From Mytilisepta virgata (taxonomy: Eukaryota; Mollusca; Bivalvia; Mytilida; Mytilidae), in the NCBI GenBank assembly GCA_028015205.1, contig CM051519.1:46480979-46544978 (forward strand): a stretch of 64,000 nucleotides of DNA. The letters are read 5' to 3'. The notes beneath the pieces were generated by a model. The model saw nothing but the letters and a program-made list of their open reading frames with translations. It was not told where the DNA came from and searched no databases. This document shows, piece by piece, positions 13,018-23,586 of this stretch. Both the position numbers and the translations under genes were made by a program. Numbering within the stretch: the first letter of the stretch is position 1; each line of letters starts with the position of its first letter.

Positions 13018-14367
13018 CATAAGGGGACAAATATACCTAAGGAGGAAACCAAAAAACGCAATCCATTAGACACACAATCCCGGGAAGACAAATGAACAAC
13101 CACAAGCACAACAAATAAACACTGAAAACTAAAAAACAATGAAAACAAGAACTCCTATAAAAACCAGCAGTGAACTGAGGTGCTCCGAAAGGGTAAGCCG
13201 TTTCTGCTTCGTATACGGCACCCGTCGTGAAGTTAACAAAGTCTATCCACTTAGGGTAAAAGGTCAATTGTATACGGGAGAGACCTTGCAATTGTTCTCT
13301 GAACAATTTTCTTTCTATTATTGTTATTTCCATTCCAATGAAATGTAAATATGTTTTTTTTAAGTTAAAGAAATGACATTATGCACGTACCGTAAAATTT
13401 GCATTATAATTTTCTTTATTCTGTGTGAGCTCTTGATATCACTTGGATATGTAAGGGCGCACTGTTCTAACCCTACGTTTACATATCTTTTCAATATTTT
13501 CCGTCGTTTCTTGTGTAAAGAATGTTTGCTATTCAGTTTGACACAAAGCTTCAAAACAAAATGGGCAGTGATAATTATAATAATGAAAATATGTTATAAT
13601 ATGTGTTACATATAATTATTTAATTATTTGAGGCATGACAACTTTTTTATATGCAAAAAGATAGGTCTGAATCTATAATAACCCTTGGGCCTCCGATCGT
13701 GGCCTGATATAGAACTTAACGGCTGAAATGAGTTTTAATTTGGAAATTGCCGCATAATGTCCTATTTATGTGCTATATAATGCCGTGGAATGATAAATCA
13801 AGAAAATTATCATTTTTATTTCGACATTAAATTTAATAGTTATAATTTAGTATTAATAGGAAATACATTTATGTATTGCCTTCAATTTAGAAAACGTTCA
13901 AATAGCAAGATTTGAAATGGAAACAATAACTGTCACGTATTTTTTATCGATGTAGCTTCAACAAAACATTCATATTATTCACATTAAATTAGCAAATACC
14001 ATTTACAACAAATGGATTTCAATCAAATAAGTAGTAGGGCAAGTGAGCATTTACACAACTCTGAGCTAATGCAAACCCTTTGGGAGAGTATACCCAAGAG
14101 GATACCTAGTGAGGATACCCTCTGACGTCATCATTAGGTATTAGGACACTAATTAATTTTAATTAATTTAATTATTCTCATAGTATATGCTCATCATAAA
14201 ATGTTAGGTCACTAATTAAGGCTAATTAATTGGTGTTATTGATTAATGATGTACAGGTGTTAATCATCGTGTGTGTGTGTGAGGCTGTGTGCTTGTATGT
14301 ATGTGTATCGATATAATGTGCAAGTCTTGTTCAGTAGGCATAAGTTGAATAACTAAAACATTTTAAA

Positions 14368-14649
14368 TTAAGGTGGTACCCAACACCTTGACTAAAATAA
14401 TGTTGGCTCGTTTAATTTTCATAAAATTTTTGGCAAATATTTACTTTGACCTGTTGAAATAAATGTTGATTTTTTTTAGTAAATAGAATTTCACACTTCA
14501 CGGGAATAATTTCATGGAATATATAGCAGTTTGGTAAACATCAATTTTGATCATGGAGAAGCTTAATTTCTCTTTACTTATTAAATTTGATTAAAACGCT
14601 CTGGTGATTTTTAAGAGTTATCTCCCTGTAGTGTTGGGTACCACCTTAA
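14368..14649. mobile_element. MITE with TTAAGGTGGTACCCAACAC ends
   Basis: The 19-bp left end TTAAGGTGGTACCCAACAC (14368-14386) is exactly inverted at the right end, gtgttgggtaccaccttaa (14631-14649). The unit is 282 bp, AT-rich and non-coding. The outer TTAA may be the target duplication (piggyBac-like) or part of the repeat. The right 95 bp is copied again near 15170-15264 by the tandem duplication. Confidence 0.8.
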
Positions 14650-15784
14650 TATATTATTTAATATACCCGTCAATTTAGACGAACAAAGGTCGGAGAGTCA
14701 TCCACATATTGTCTTTACAATATTTACCCTTAGCCTTAATCATAATACATCGAGATTAGAAAAAGAGAGTCATCTAACACCTGACAGTATCTTCAACCTT
14801 ACGAAAGGGCCAACAGTATGCCATCATTCGTACAGGGGCGTAAATTGACGAGACTTGAAGTTAGCCTTTACGAGTGGTTCACCCTCTTGGAAAACAGTTT
14901 GAATATCAAAGAATATGTACACCACGAGCAGAGATTCATGAATTAAATTTCCTCCGCTAATTCAACCATTTCACGAAATATTGTTTTGCAAAATCTTCTC
15001 TACTTTCCACAAGTCGTTGTCTTTTACATCAATCTTTTGTAATTCGGATTGATAGAATGTTCCTTTAATATCTTCGTCATGATAGTCTTTCAATCTGTAA
15101 ATTGGCAAACCTCCACGTAATATTCTTTGGGAGATTTTAAAAAAATTTTCGTTATATTCGCTGGTAAATGGAGAAGCTTAATTTCTCTTTACTTATTAAA
15201 TTTGATTAAAACGCTCTGGTGATTTTTAAGAGTTATCTCCCTGTAGTGTTGGGTACCACCTTAATATATTATTTAATAACCCCGTCAATTTAGACGAACA
15301 AAGGTCGGAGAGTCATCCACATGTTGTCTTTACAATATTTACCCTTAGCCTTAATCATAATACATCGAGATTAGAAAAAGAGAGTCATCTAACACCTGAC
15401 AGTATCTTCAACCTTATGAAAGGGCCAACTGTATGCCATCATTCGTACAGGGGCGTAAATTGACGAGACTTGAAGTTAGCCTTTACGAGTGGTTCACCCT
15501 CTTGGAAAACAGTTTGAATATCAAAGAATATGTACACCACGAGCAGAGATTCATGAATTAAATTTCCTCCGCTAATTCAACCATTTCACGAAATATTGTT
15601 TTGCAAAATCTTCTCTACTTTCCACAAGTCGTTGTCTTTTACATCAATCTTTTGTAATTCGGATTGATAGAATGTTCCTTTAATATCTTCGTCATGATAG
15701 TCTTTCAATCTGTAAATTGGCAAACCTCCACGTAATATTCTTTGGGAGATTTTAAAAAATTTTTCGTTATATTCGCTGGTAAAT
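14555..15784. repeat. 615-bp tandem duplication (two copies)
   Basis: 14555-15169 and 15170-15784 are nearly identical; I saw only a handful of substitutions by eye, for example near 14671/15286 and 14707/15322. The unit joins the right part of the MITE to the 3' end of the integrase pseudogene. The first copy therefore carries a promoterless duplicate of the integrase C-terminus (about 14971-15169, minus strand). The low divergence makes this one of the younger rearrangements in the block. Confidence 0.9.
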
Positions 15785-16621
15785 GAGTTCCTAAAGTATG
15801 TGATTCTGACTTTATCTCCCACTTTGAAACGGAAAGGTCTTCTTACTTTCTTTGTTTTATTTGCTGGTTCCACCTTCATAGGCCAATATATCTTCCACCA
15901 TAGATTTGCTTCCTTCGTTTTAGTCACCTTCTCTGGGGCCATTCTAATCGTTTGTTGTAGCTGTCTGCAAATTTCTGTAAACCGTCCACATACTCATAGG
16001 ATTATAGGATTGCTTATGAGTAAGTACCTCACGATCTTCGACTTAATTGTTTTATTCAGTCTCTCGACAAAGCCTTAATTTCTGTGTTTTGCGCGTAGAG
16101 ATGTCGAATTCCTCTCTGTTTTAATAGAGCCTCTACCGATCGTGATCTAAATTCTTGTCCTTTGTCAGTTCTTATTCTCCTAGGTGAACGTCCTTATGCC
16201 AAAACATCGTGTAAAGCTCTCTTCGCGGATTCACCTTTCTTATCTTTCAATGACCTCAACCAAGCACATTTGATGAAGATATCTATGACAACTAATATGT
16301 ACTTATAGCCATTGTAACAGTTATATTTTGCAAACTTGGTCATATCCAAAAAAAAAAATCGGCATCCCATTGATTGTCTATTCATGTTACGATGACTCTG
16401 TTTCTTTTAAATAACCGTTTTACGGGTCTTTGCAGACTATACGGCTCCTGGCGTTGTAACCATTTACGTATTTTGTATTTACTGAGAACGAATTTCCCGT
16501 CTTTTCTGGCAAATCTGTACAATTTATCTGGACCAGAAAAACTAGATGGATTCGAAGGATCATACTTTACAGTCTTCAAGTATATTTCCCATGTAGCCAT
16601 ACAAACGGTACGGGGGTTCAA
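15586..16621 (-). pseudogene. Polinton/Maverick-type DDE integrase (broken)
   Basis: Fragments in several minus-strand frames line up in order with the retroviral-like integrase of Polinton/Maverick elements, which inserts the element's DNA ends into the target. 16621-16382 gives the N-terminal part (SGPDKLYRFARKDGKF, KIRKWLQ). 16385-16194 gives the start of the catalytic core with the first Asp (DMTKFAKY, YILVVIDIF). About 16170-16060 holds the second Asp (RTDKGQEFRS) and the Glu region (VERLNKTIK). 15942-15586 gives the C-terminal domain (FKVGDKVRI, then LWKVEKIL). Breaks seen: a TGA at about 16382-16384, a frameshift in the A9 run near 16350, and more shifts around 16080 and 15960-16000. 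It cannot encode an active enzyme. The family assignment rests on motif recognition only. Confidence 0.8.
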
Positions 16622-16723
16622 ATGAAAATGAAATTCTGCAATATAAATGATCTTTCATTTGGAGCAACCTTCCTACTCCTCTTCGTCATCATTTTCTTTT
16701 TCCTCCTCCTCCTCGTACTCATC

Positions 16724-17215
16724 TTAATCATCACTATCGCTTTCTTCATACGTTCCATTATCAATGACTTCATCAGGGTAATTTTCTAACATGTGTTTAT
16801 AATTTCGTCTGGCTATTTTTATTGCTTTCTTGTGGTCTGTGCTATCTTGTATCAAGTCATCGGCCAGTTTCATGACTGTCAAGTGTAATTTGCCATTTTT
16901 TAACTGAAATAAGTTTTGTATTAAACTGTTATATCTTGTCATGAATTGATCCAGATCTTCATTACTCAATTTTTGATTTTCTTTCATTCTTGGCTCTCCT
17001 TCAGTTAGTCAACCTTTCACATATTTCTCAACCTTAGATTCCCATTTGTCTTCGTTTGACCTTCTAGCAAGTTCAGCTAATCTCATAAAAGTTTCATCTT
17101 CGCCATCGTCTATATCTAAACGAGACGTCTTCCTTGGTATAATGTCTTCATGGTCGTCTCTTTTTCGCTTTAAAGTCCATATTTCCTGGATACCCTCTAC
17201 TCAGGTATCTAGTTT
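16724..17215 (-). pseudogene. Second Polinton-associated ORF remnant, function unknown
   Basis: One minus-strand frame runs from about 17215 to 16724 with two in-frame TGA stops, near 17010 and 17200. The readable parts are charged: a segment with IWTLKRKR and IIPRKTSRLDIDDGEDE, then a helical region (LAELARRSNEDKWESKVEKY), and after the second stop a basic helical stretch ending in an acidic tail (EESDSDD). It lies just upstream of the integrase remnant on the same strand, as expected for neighbouring genes of one element, and its 5' end is cut off at the block border. I do not recognise the family. A structural or DNA-binding element protein is possible but unproven. Confidence 0.5.
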
Positions 17216-18544
17216 AAGAGCCAAAGTGTGTAACTATTGATAGCATAAAAACGTATCAAAACTGTGTGCTTTAACAATTTTAATTGTCATCCGCTAAGAC
17301 TATTACTAATTAAATGTTACTGTTTCTATGTAGACCACTCAATGACCTCGACAACCGATGGCCTTCGTTAATCATGTTAAAAACGGTATACTGTTAAACA
17401 GTAATGTTCCTTAGGACAAACAATAGAACAATGATTAGTAATACATCTATAGGAACGACAATACAAATTTGTCAATGTATTTAATTTTCATTTGCTAACT
17501 TAATAACGTTTTCAAGGAGCCATTTACTTGATTCTTTTTTTAGAAGTTTGAGGTCAGGAATAGAAATTTGTTAGGATAATATAACCACAGTTTACGGCAG
17601 GCTTGGGATAATAATGTGTCTTTACTATCAATAATTGATGTTCCAATTACACGGACAATGATTGATATAATGGGACACCAAATAACAGATTACGAAGACA
17701 AAATCTGTTGTTGTCTTTAAAGTTTTAGATCAAAGAATTGAATTAAGTTGTTCGTCAGCACGAAAGTCATGTCCCCATTTTAATTTAGTCACATTGTAGG
17801 CTACCTGACAGCTGGGTAATAAATTTCTCATTCAGCAACGTAAGTTAACTTTTTTCTAGAGGCTTTTTCACTGAGATGCTGTGTACTTCCCATTTATACG
17901 AATTAATTAGTACGAATCAGATGGTTCATCTTGAATTCCAGTGGACGTACTCATAGATCTCCACCAATTAAAAATTTTAATTTCGTCACGCAGATTGACA
18001 TTTTTTCAGTTACTTCTTTCTCGATAATACTGTCATTGTCTGGTAGTCTTTGACTGTTGCGAGTTTCTTTATAAATAAACCATTAACAAATAAAGATTTT
18101 GTGTCTAAAATTAGTATACCGATATTTTGTATAATTATATTTTTCGTTAAGATAAGAATGTCTTAACAATAGACTCAAAAGTTGAAGTGTTTTTTACGTC
18201 AAATTATCTAAAGTTGGAATCTGACATTGCTAAAAAAAGAGAAGATCGATCGTCATCACAGATCCTCCTCTAGTACGTCTAGATCAGATTAATAAGCTTT
18301 TTATAAATATAAGATAATAAAGTAGTCTCTGTACTGTGACGAAAGAGCAGCGATACCAACTTTGATTACAAAGTATGTTATTTCTAATAAAATGGAGGCA
18401 AATGCTTAATTTTAATCTACAACAAAACAGATAAAGGGAAAGGTCAATGATGACACCAACTAACGCCAAACAATTAACAGGGATTCAGACAAGAATAACA
18501 TACAAGAGCACAAAGCGAGTCAGGATAGTCTGACCTATATATAG

Positions 18545-18935
18545 GCCATGTGAGCTTATATCATCACTTTGTGTCCGTCGGCGTCTGTTTTGTCATTTAC
18601 TCGGTAAGTAATGGGAAGATTGTACCCAAAGTTGGCAGGAATGATGTATGGAAGATTCTCTACAAACGATCCACCTTAAAAGTTTGATTTCGGTTGGATG
18701 GCCATCTTTGATTTTTAAAAGCCAAGTTTCAACAATCTTCTTCTCTAAAACTACATTATGAAATAATTTGAAACTTTGCGGTATTGGTGACAGTAATACC
18801 CTCTACAAACGATCCAACTTGGTTGAGATTCATCAGTTCATCCGATGGTTGCGGCTGTTCAAAGTTTCCATGGAAACCATATGACAGATTGTAACGCAGG
18901 AATCGAATATGGAAGGACAGTTGTAAATGATTCGC
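18545..18935 (-). repeat. Dispersed repeat, shortened copy at end of block B
   Basis: It contains the ggccatgtgagcttatatcatca and tcatttactcgg phrases of 8725-8985, with about 140 bp missing after gtctg. It then continues with two related units around ctctacaaacgatccacctt / ctctacaaacgatccaactt (18657 and 18792). It is non-coding. Confidence 0.55.
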
Positions 18936-19167
18936 CTTTTTTATAGGTCAAGTGGCAATGTCACTTTAAGATTTTGCGTTTCTTTAACAGCTATGTAGAT
19001 ACAACATACCGTACATTTTCAATTAGGCTCATAGAAGCCAGTCGAGCGATTCAGGCTCAGATGGCCTCTAGTTAAGTTCCTGTGTTTTTTCCACTTCTCC
19101 CTGAGATCTTTTCATTTGAACTTCTTTCAAATTACTGCTTTAAACTGGTAGTCTATTGCATATATAG
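18936..19167. other. Short gene-free flank of the LTR element
   Basis: AT-rich DNA includes gtcgagcgattcaggctcagatggcct near 19038, a phrase I associate with ends of bivalve dispersed repeats. No gene or terminal repeat is seen. Confidence 0.4.
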
Positions 19168-20586
19168 TGTAATAACTAAAATAATAGACATTAATTTATT
19201 TGAACAACCTGGAATTTACCATTTCAACTTTAGAAAGAAAAACAACAACACATGGATATAAACTTTAATTGTGAAAACCTGCAACAGAAAACATTATTGA
19301 CTTTATGAACATTAACTTGAACTGCTCATATTGTAACATTTGTATCTTTTAACTTTTTTTCTATTTTGTTTGGCAAGTGCCCCATTTCCACTTTACCAAA
19401 ACTCGTTTTACTTGATAACATATTTGTCATAGATCGTAAGGTGTCTAGCACAAATATTCATATACCTGAAATTAAGTTTCAACCCATTATAAGTCATGAA
19501 AGTGTTTAAGTAAGGAAATATTTAAGATCTTTCTACCGTCCAAACCATGTTTCTCGTTTCTCTGTGAAGAGCCATTTTACTGACCAAGTGACAGCAGTAG
19601 GAAATATCTTTGCCATTGCTATTACATACTTTAAATATCTAAAGTAGTGTTCAAGAGGAAGAAAATAAGTCATTGTTTTAATAATTTTATTAAAGCTTCA
19701 ATATTTATACACGGAAAAGAATAGTCAATAGGAACTATATTTGTAACCAGTTTACCGCTGGAATGTAATATAAGTACTCGCGTCGTCTGCTAGATATACG
19801 CACTGCTAGAACTTGGAAACAAGTCTAGTTATAAAGTTCTAAGCTTCTATCTATACAGTTTAATAAAGGAAAAGTTAAGACTATGTCCCTTCTACTTTAG
19901 AATTAACGGACAGGCATTTTAATGTCCATTTTAATATCTAATTTCTTAATGTGGCGTTTTCCTGTCAGGGTCTTATTTTGTCCGACATTTTCCTGTCAGT
20001 CCTGACAGGGTTCTCATTGGCCCTCAGGGATCCTGCGCTAGATCCCTTATTTTTGATTGGATTTCAGGAATCGCCAAGTCCTATAAATAAGGGTTCGCTC
20101 AGTGAAATGGGGGATAACTTGTTAGCTCAAGTCTAACTGCTAACTAGTAAGCTTAACCAATTTGCCGTATTTTCCTGAAATTTATAATAACCAGACCATT
20201 TCAAGAACAGAATAGCCAACTAGGTTAATATAATTAAATTTAGGATAAGATGAAGTATTTTAAAGAAAAATAAATGTAGCGGCAGTTATCCCCCACCACA
20301 CTGAGTGACCTAAAATGTCCCGAACGGTGAACAATATTTCCATGAATATGATATAATGATTACTAAGACGTCTGCATTTGTATATATATGTAAATAAATA
20401 TTATATACGTTAGACCTTGTATTTTACAACTAAACAAGATTATAATGAGTACATTGCCTGGCATTCATTCGTCTTCGGAGGCAGAAAACCCAAAATGCAG
20501 CATATTCCTGACGAGAGTACAATGGGCCCAAAATTTGTCAACAGACCCTTCCACAATTACTCGGCCTGTGGCGGCGGTTTGTTACA
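19168..20586 (+). repeat. 5' LTR of the gypsy element
   Basis: The 1419-bp repeat begins TGTAATAAC and ends GTTTGTTACA, with short inverted ends TGTAA/TTACA. The same sequence recurs at 28953-31497 apart from the nested insertion. It carries a TATA box and several AATAAA signals. A 61-codon open frame (19951-20136) repeats in both LTRs and is not regarded as a gene. Confidence 0.93.
20082..20089 (+). promoter_or_regulatory. TATA box in 5' LTR
   Basis: TATAAATA lies in the distal part of the LTR and would place transcription start near 20110, so that most of the LTR upstream is U3. The same box is at 30993-31000 in the 3' LTR. AATAAA signals follow at 20269-20274 and 20393-20398, consistent with an R/U5 part. 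The start site is inferred. Confidence 0.6.
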
Positions 20587-20587
20587 C

Positions 20588-20605
20588 TGGTGTCGGAAGT
20601 GGGAT
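20588..20605 (+). promoter_or_regulatory. Primer-binding site, tRNA-Leu type
   Basis: tggtgtcggaagtgggat begins one base after the LTR. It is complementary to the 3' end of a tRNA ending in ACACCA. The sequence fits animal tRNA-Leu acceptor and T-stem ends with one difference, as recalled. It primes minus-strand DNA synthesis. Its last bases overlap the left arm of a hairpin (20601-20626). Confidence 0.75.
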
Positions 20606-20626
20606 GTCAAATTTTCAAGACATCCC
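20601..20626 (+). promoter_or_regulatory. Hairpin overlapping the primer-binding site
   Basis: gggatgtc (20601-20608) is exactly inverted as gacatccc (20619-20626), with a 10-base AT-rich loop. The left arm includes the 3' end of the primer site, so base pairing would compete with tRNA annealing, or the stem could be a leader packaging or dimer signal. The role is inference. Confidence 0.55.
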
Positions 20627-20865
20627 GTGGTCGTACCCATAACCAATTCGTGATCATTTAGCTTCGACGTGTGGTGGAACTTGTATATTATAATTTGTAA
20701 ATAACGTTTCCAGTTAATTTTTATCGTAATTTGCGTTGTTTGTTTACCGTTGTATTGAGAAATTAAGAATAAAGTGGACGTTTATACGATCGTATTTTAA
20801 CCGTTATCAGATTTAGAAATCGAACACAAAATAATGTTTGTTATATTTTTAATAAAGCAGCAGAA

Positions 20866-23586
20866 ATGTCAGACGTTGAAGGTGATGATAATGAGACTCC
20901 CCAAATATTAAAATCGCCAGAGGAATCTCCCGACAGAGAAATTACGTTCAGACGGAATCTAAGGCCAAGCGGCAGCGGTACCGCCGGGGACGACGAAGAA
21001 GTAGGTCAAGGTGACGTACCGATAAGAGACGAATACCGAGGCGAAGGCGAGAATTTTTACCGTAAAGAATACCCATTTGTACCAAACCAGAGAGATTTCC
21101 TAGACAGAAACCCAAACATCCGTGGCCACAATTCAGGTTTTGACAACCAGACACAAGTAGGATTTCCAAGAGGAAGTATCAGTGGAACTACCATTAAACC
21201 AGAGCCATACAATGGAAAGGACAGTTGGGAAGAATATATTTCACACTTTGAAAGCTGTGCAGACCTTGGAAGATGGGGGGAATCTGAAAAAGTCCTTTTG
21301 CTTGCTGCTAGCCTACGGGGACCAGCTAGGACATTCTATATAAGCCTTACCAATACTGAGAAAAATTCCTATTACTTATTAGTCAGAACCCTTGAGCAGA
21401 GATTTGGAAATGCCAGACATCAGAATAGATGGCTTTCAAGATTTGAAACTAGAACCAGACAGCCTCAAGAGCCCATTGCAAATTTTGGAGATGATTTACG
21501 TCAAATGGCCCAAAAGGCATACAGTAACCTAGATACAAAGGCCCAAGAAGTCCTTGCCCTTAACCAATTATATAAAAATATTTCCCTTGAGATGAAATGT
21601 CGTTGTATAGATAAAGATTGCCGTACTGTTACTGAAGCAGTAGACCTAATAGAGAGATATGAGGCTCTCTTGGGGGATCCTAATGATAGAAAAAGGGGAA
21701 ATATAAGACAAGTTTCAGACACTAAGATTAGCCTAAACACACAAAATACTGACATACCAGTCCAAAGCAAAGAAAATGATTCAATATTAAAGCAATTTAT
21801 TGACATAGATAGACTAGAACATGGTTCAAATAGTAGCCAGGCCCCTCAAAGAAGCCCAAGAACTTGCTTTACCTGCAACTCTCCTGACCACTTTTATAGG
21901 AATTGTCCCTTATACAAGTGGACCAAATCAAGCCTCCCCTCCAAACTCAAAATGGGTGAAAAACCGTCCAAGTTACCAAGGTCAAAGAAGTGGAAACAAC
22001 CAACACAACCAGGGAAACGGTTATCCGTCAGCTCACCAGACCGGGGCCAGACGGAGTTAGAAGGGTCTGATGGGAATAGATTGGATAATGCTGAATTTAA
22101 TGACAGAGTAGTACAAGTAGGGAAACATTTAGACCAATGGGACAATGGATTGTACACAAATGGTGCAATTTCTGGATATAAGTTAGATTTTCTGATAGAT
22201 ACTGGTTCTACAGTATCTCTTATATCAAACCAAGTTCACAAAGATATTTTCCAGTCCAGTCAAGATGTAAATCAGGAATACCTAGTAAACAATACCAAAA
22301 CCAATAGTACTAATCTCAACAATGTTGAAAGTCCACAGGATGCCTACAGTCTTCAAAATGTAGATGGGACCAATTTAACCACTTATGGAAAGGTAGATTT
22401 GGAGTTTTCCTTAAGAAATGCCACCTTTTGTCACCAGTTTATTGTATGTGATATCACACCTGATGCCATTTTAGGACATTTTCTACTTAAACATGTGAAA
22501 AAGATTGACTACCGGTCTTATGTACTCCAAACAGAAAATTCAGATATTAAATGTTGGGTGGGGGGAGAATTTAGAATGACCTGTCGTGTGTTAGCCAGAG
22601 GGACTGTTGTTCTACCATCAAACTCTAGTATAACCTTACCTGTTAATGTACCTAACAAGGAGCATGTTACCAACATAGCTATAATAGAACCCTGTAATCT
22701 TTTATATGAAGAGAAAAATATCTCGGTAGTTAGTGGTATAATAAATTCCAATGACGAATCTCCCTTCGTCCAAGTCGTAAATTACAGTGACTCAGATGTT
22801 AAGCTTTATCCCAACACCATGCTTGGTACTTCTGAATCTGTAGTAGCTTTTCCAGAGTTTAGACAAGATAGATGTGCAGGTGTTAACCTGATTCCAAACA
22901 GTCAATTAGAAAATGATGAAAATGGGGTACCAGAGCACCTCCAAGACCTTTTTACAAGAAGTGGCACACATTTGACACCCAAGCAACAGATGACCCTGGC
23001 AGAACTCCTAAATAAGTACCAAGATGTATTCTCAAGGTCCCCAGAAGACATTGGAAGAACTAACAAAATTAAACATAGCATTGATTTTGGAGATGCTCGT
23101 CCAGTAAGAGTACCACCCAGGAGATTACCAATTGGTAAGAGAGAAATAGAAAGGACAGAAGTTTCAAAAATGTTAGAACGTGGCATTATTGAGCCCTCAA
23201 ACAGTCCCTGGAGTGCACCACTAGTCCTAATTACGAAGCCAGATCTAACTACAAGAGTATGTGTGGACTTCAGATCCTTAAATCAGTTATCCAGAGTGGA
23301 TTCCTATCCTGTAGGTCGAGTAGACGACTGTTTGGAGGCTTTATCTAACTCTAAACTATACAATTTGATGGACTTAAATTCAGGATTTTGGCAGGTTGAG
23401 CTTTTGGAATCCGACAGAGAGAAAACAGCTTTCTCAACCAGTCAAGGCCTGTACCAATTCACTGTAATGCCATTTGGGTTGTGCAACAGCCCAAGTACCT
23501 TTCAACGTTTAATGGAAGATGTCCTCAGAGGTCTCCAATGGAGGGAATGTTTAGTTTATATGGATGACATCATAGTACCTGGATGA
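20866..23586 (+). CDS. gag-pol: Gag-protease-RT polyprotein, 906 codons (ends early in RT)
   Basis: A single frame encodes Gag, aspartic protease and the first part of reverse transcriptase without a gag-pol shift. The residue 1-110 region is acidic and probably disordered. Residues about 110-290 look like a capsid-type helical Gag domain (WEEYISHFE, LRGPARTFY). A CCHC zinc knuckle lies near 333-346 (CFTCNSPDHFYRNC). The protease motif DTGS lies near 445, followed by AILGHFLLKH. RT begins near 760 and shows VCVDFRSLN, YNLMDLNSGFWQVEL, FTVMPFGLCNSPSTFQRLM and the catalytic YMDD near 898. The frame stops at TGA 23584-23586, eight residues after YMDD begins. Related RT sequence follows in the same frame, so the stop is a lesion and not the natural end. 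The start ATG (20866) is the first long-frame ATG after the leader. Confidence 0.93.
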   Translation: MSDVEGDDNETPQILKSPEESPDREITFRRNLRPSGSGTAGDDEEVGQGDVPIRDEYRGEGENFYRKEYPFVPNQRDFLDRNPNIRGHNSGFDNQTQVGFPRGSISGTTIKPEPYNGKDSWEEYISHFESCADLGRWGESEKVLLLAASLRGPARTFYISLTNTEKNSYYLLVRTLEQRFGNARHQNRWLSRFETRTRQPQEPIANFGDDLRQMAQKAYSNLDTKAQEVLALNQLYKNISLEMKCRCIDKDCRTVTEAVDLIERYEALLGDPNDRKRGNIRQVSDTKISLNTQNTDIPVQSKENDSILKQFIDIDRLEHGSNSSQAPQRSPRTCFTCNSPDHFYRNCPLYKWTKSSLPSKLKMGEKPSKLPRSKKWKQPTQPGKRLSVSSPDRGQTELEGSDGNRLDNAEFNDRVVQVGKHLDQWDNGLYTNGAISGYKLDFLIDTGSTVSLISNQVHKDIFQSSQDVNQEYLVNNTKTNSTNLNNVESPQDAYSLQNVDGTNLTTYGKVDLEFSLRNATFCHQFIVCDITPDAILGHFLLKHVKKIDYRSYVLQTENSDIKCWVGGEFRMTCRVLARGTVVLPSNSSITLPVNVPNKEHVTNIAIIEPCNLLYEEKNISVVSGIINSNDESPFVQVVNYSDSDVKLYPNTMLGTSESVVAFPEFRQDRCAGVNLIPNSQLENDENGVPEHLQDLFTRSGTHLTPKQQMTLAELLNKYQDVFSRSPEDIGRTNKIKHSIDFGDARPVRVPPRRLPIGKREIERTEVSKMLERGIIEPSNSPWSAPLVLITKPDLTTRVCVDFRSLNQLSRVDSYPVGRVDDCLEALSNSKLYNLMDLNSGFWQVELLESDREKTAFSTSQGLYQFTVMPFGLCNSPSTFQRLMEDVLRGLQWRECLVYMDDIIVPG

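Larger units (their letters stand above)
14033..17217 (-). mobile_element. Decayed Polinton/Maverick fragment inserted in copy B
   Basis: This block breaks the A/B alignment: copy B leaves copy A after aatcaaata near 14032 and rejoins it at agccaaagtgtgta near 17218. It contains a minus-strand integrase pseudogene and a second broken minus-strand frame. The right edge cuts through the second frame, so the element is truncated there. The left edge begins AGTAGTAGGGC, and Polinton terminal repeats typically start with AG, so this could be an original end; that is inference. DNA polymerase B, protease and packaging ATPase genes are absent. A short MITE and a 615-bp tandem duplication are nested inside. 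Confidence 0.7.
9385..18660 (+). repeat. Segmental duplication, copy B
   Basis: This is the partner of 1960-8985. Order and orientation are kept, but it is longer because 14033-17217 is inserted Polinton-derived DNA that replaces about 0.85 kb present in copy A. The homopolymer tracts at 9840-9855, 11870-11898 and 12120-12139 are also expanded relative to copy A. Copy B lacks the foldback element of copy A. No host gene is recognised in it. Confidence 0.85.

Noticed and set aside
19951..20653. 61- to 78-codon frames within the LTR and leader
   Set aside because: The LTR frame is repeated in both LTRs and overlaps the TATA region; the others cross the LTR end and primer site. They are untranslated parts of the element.
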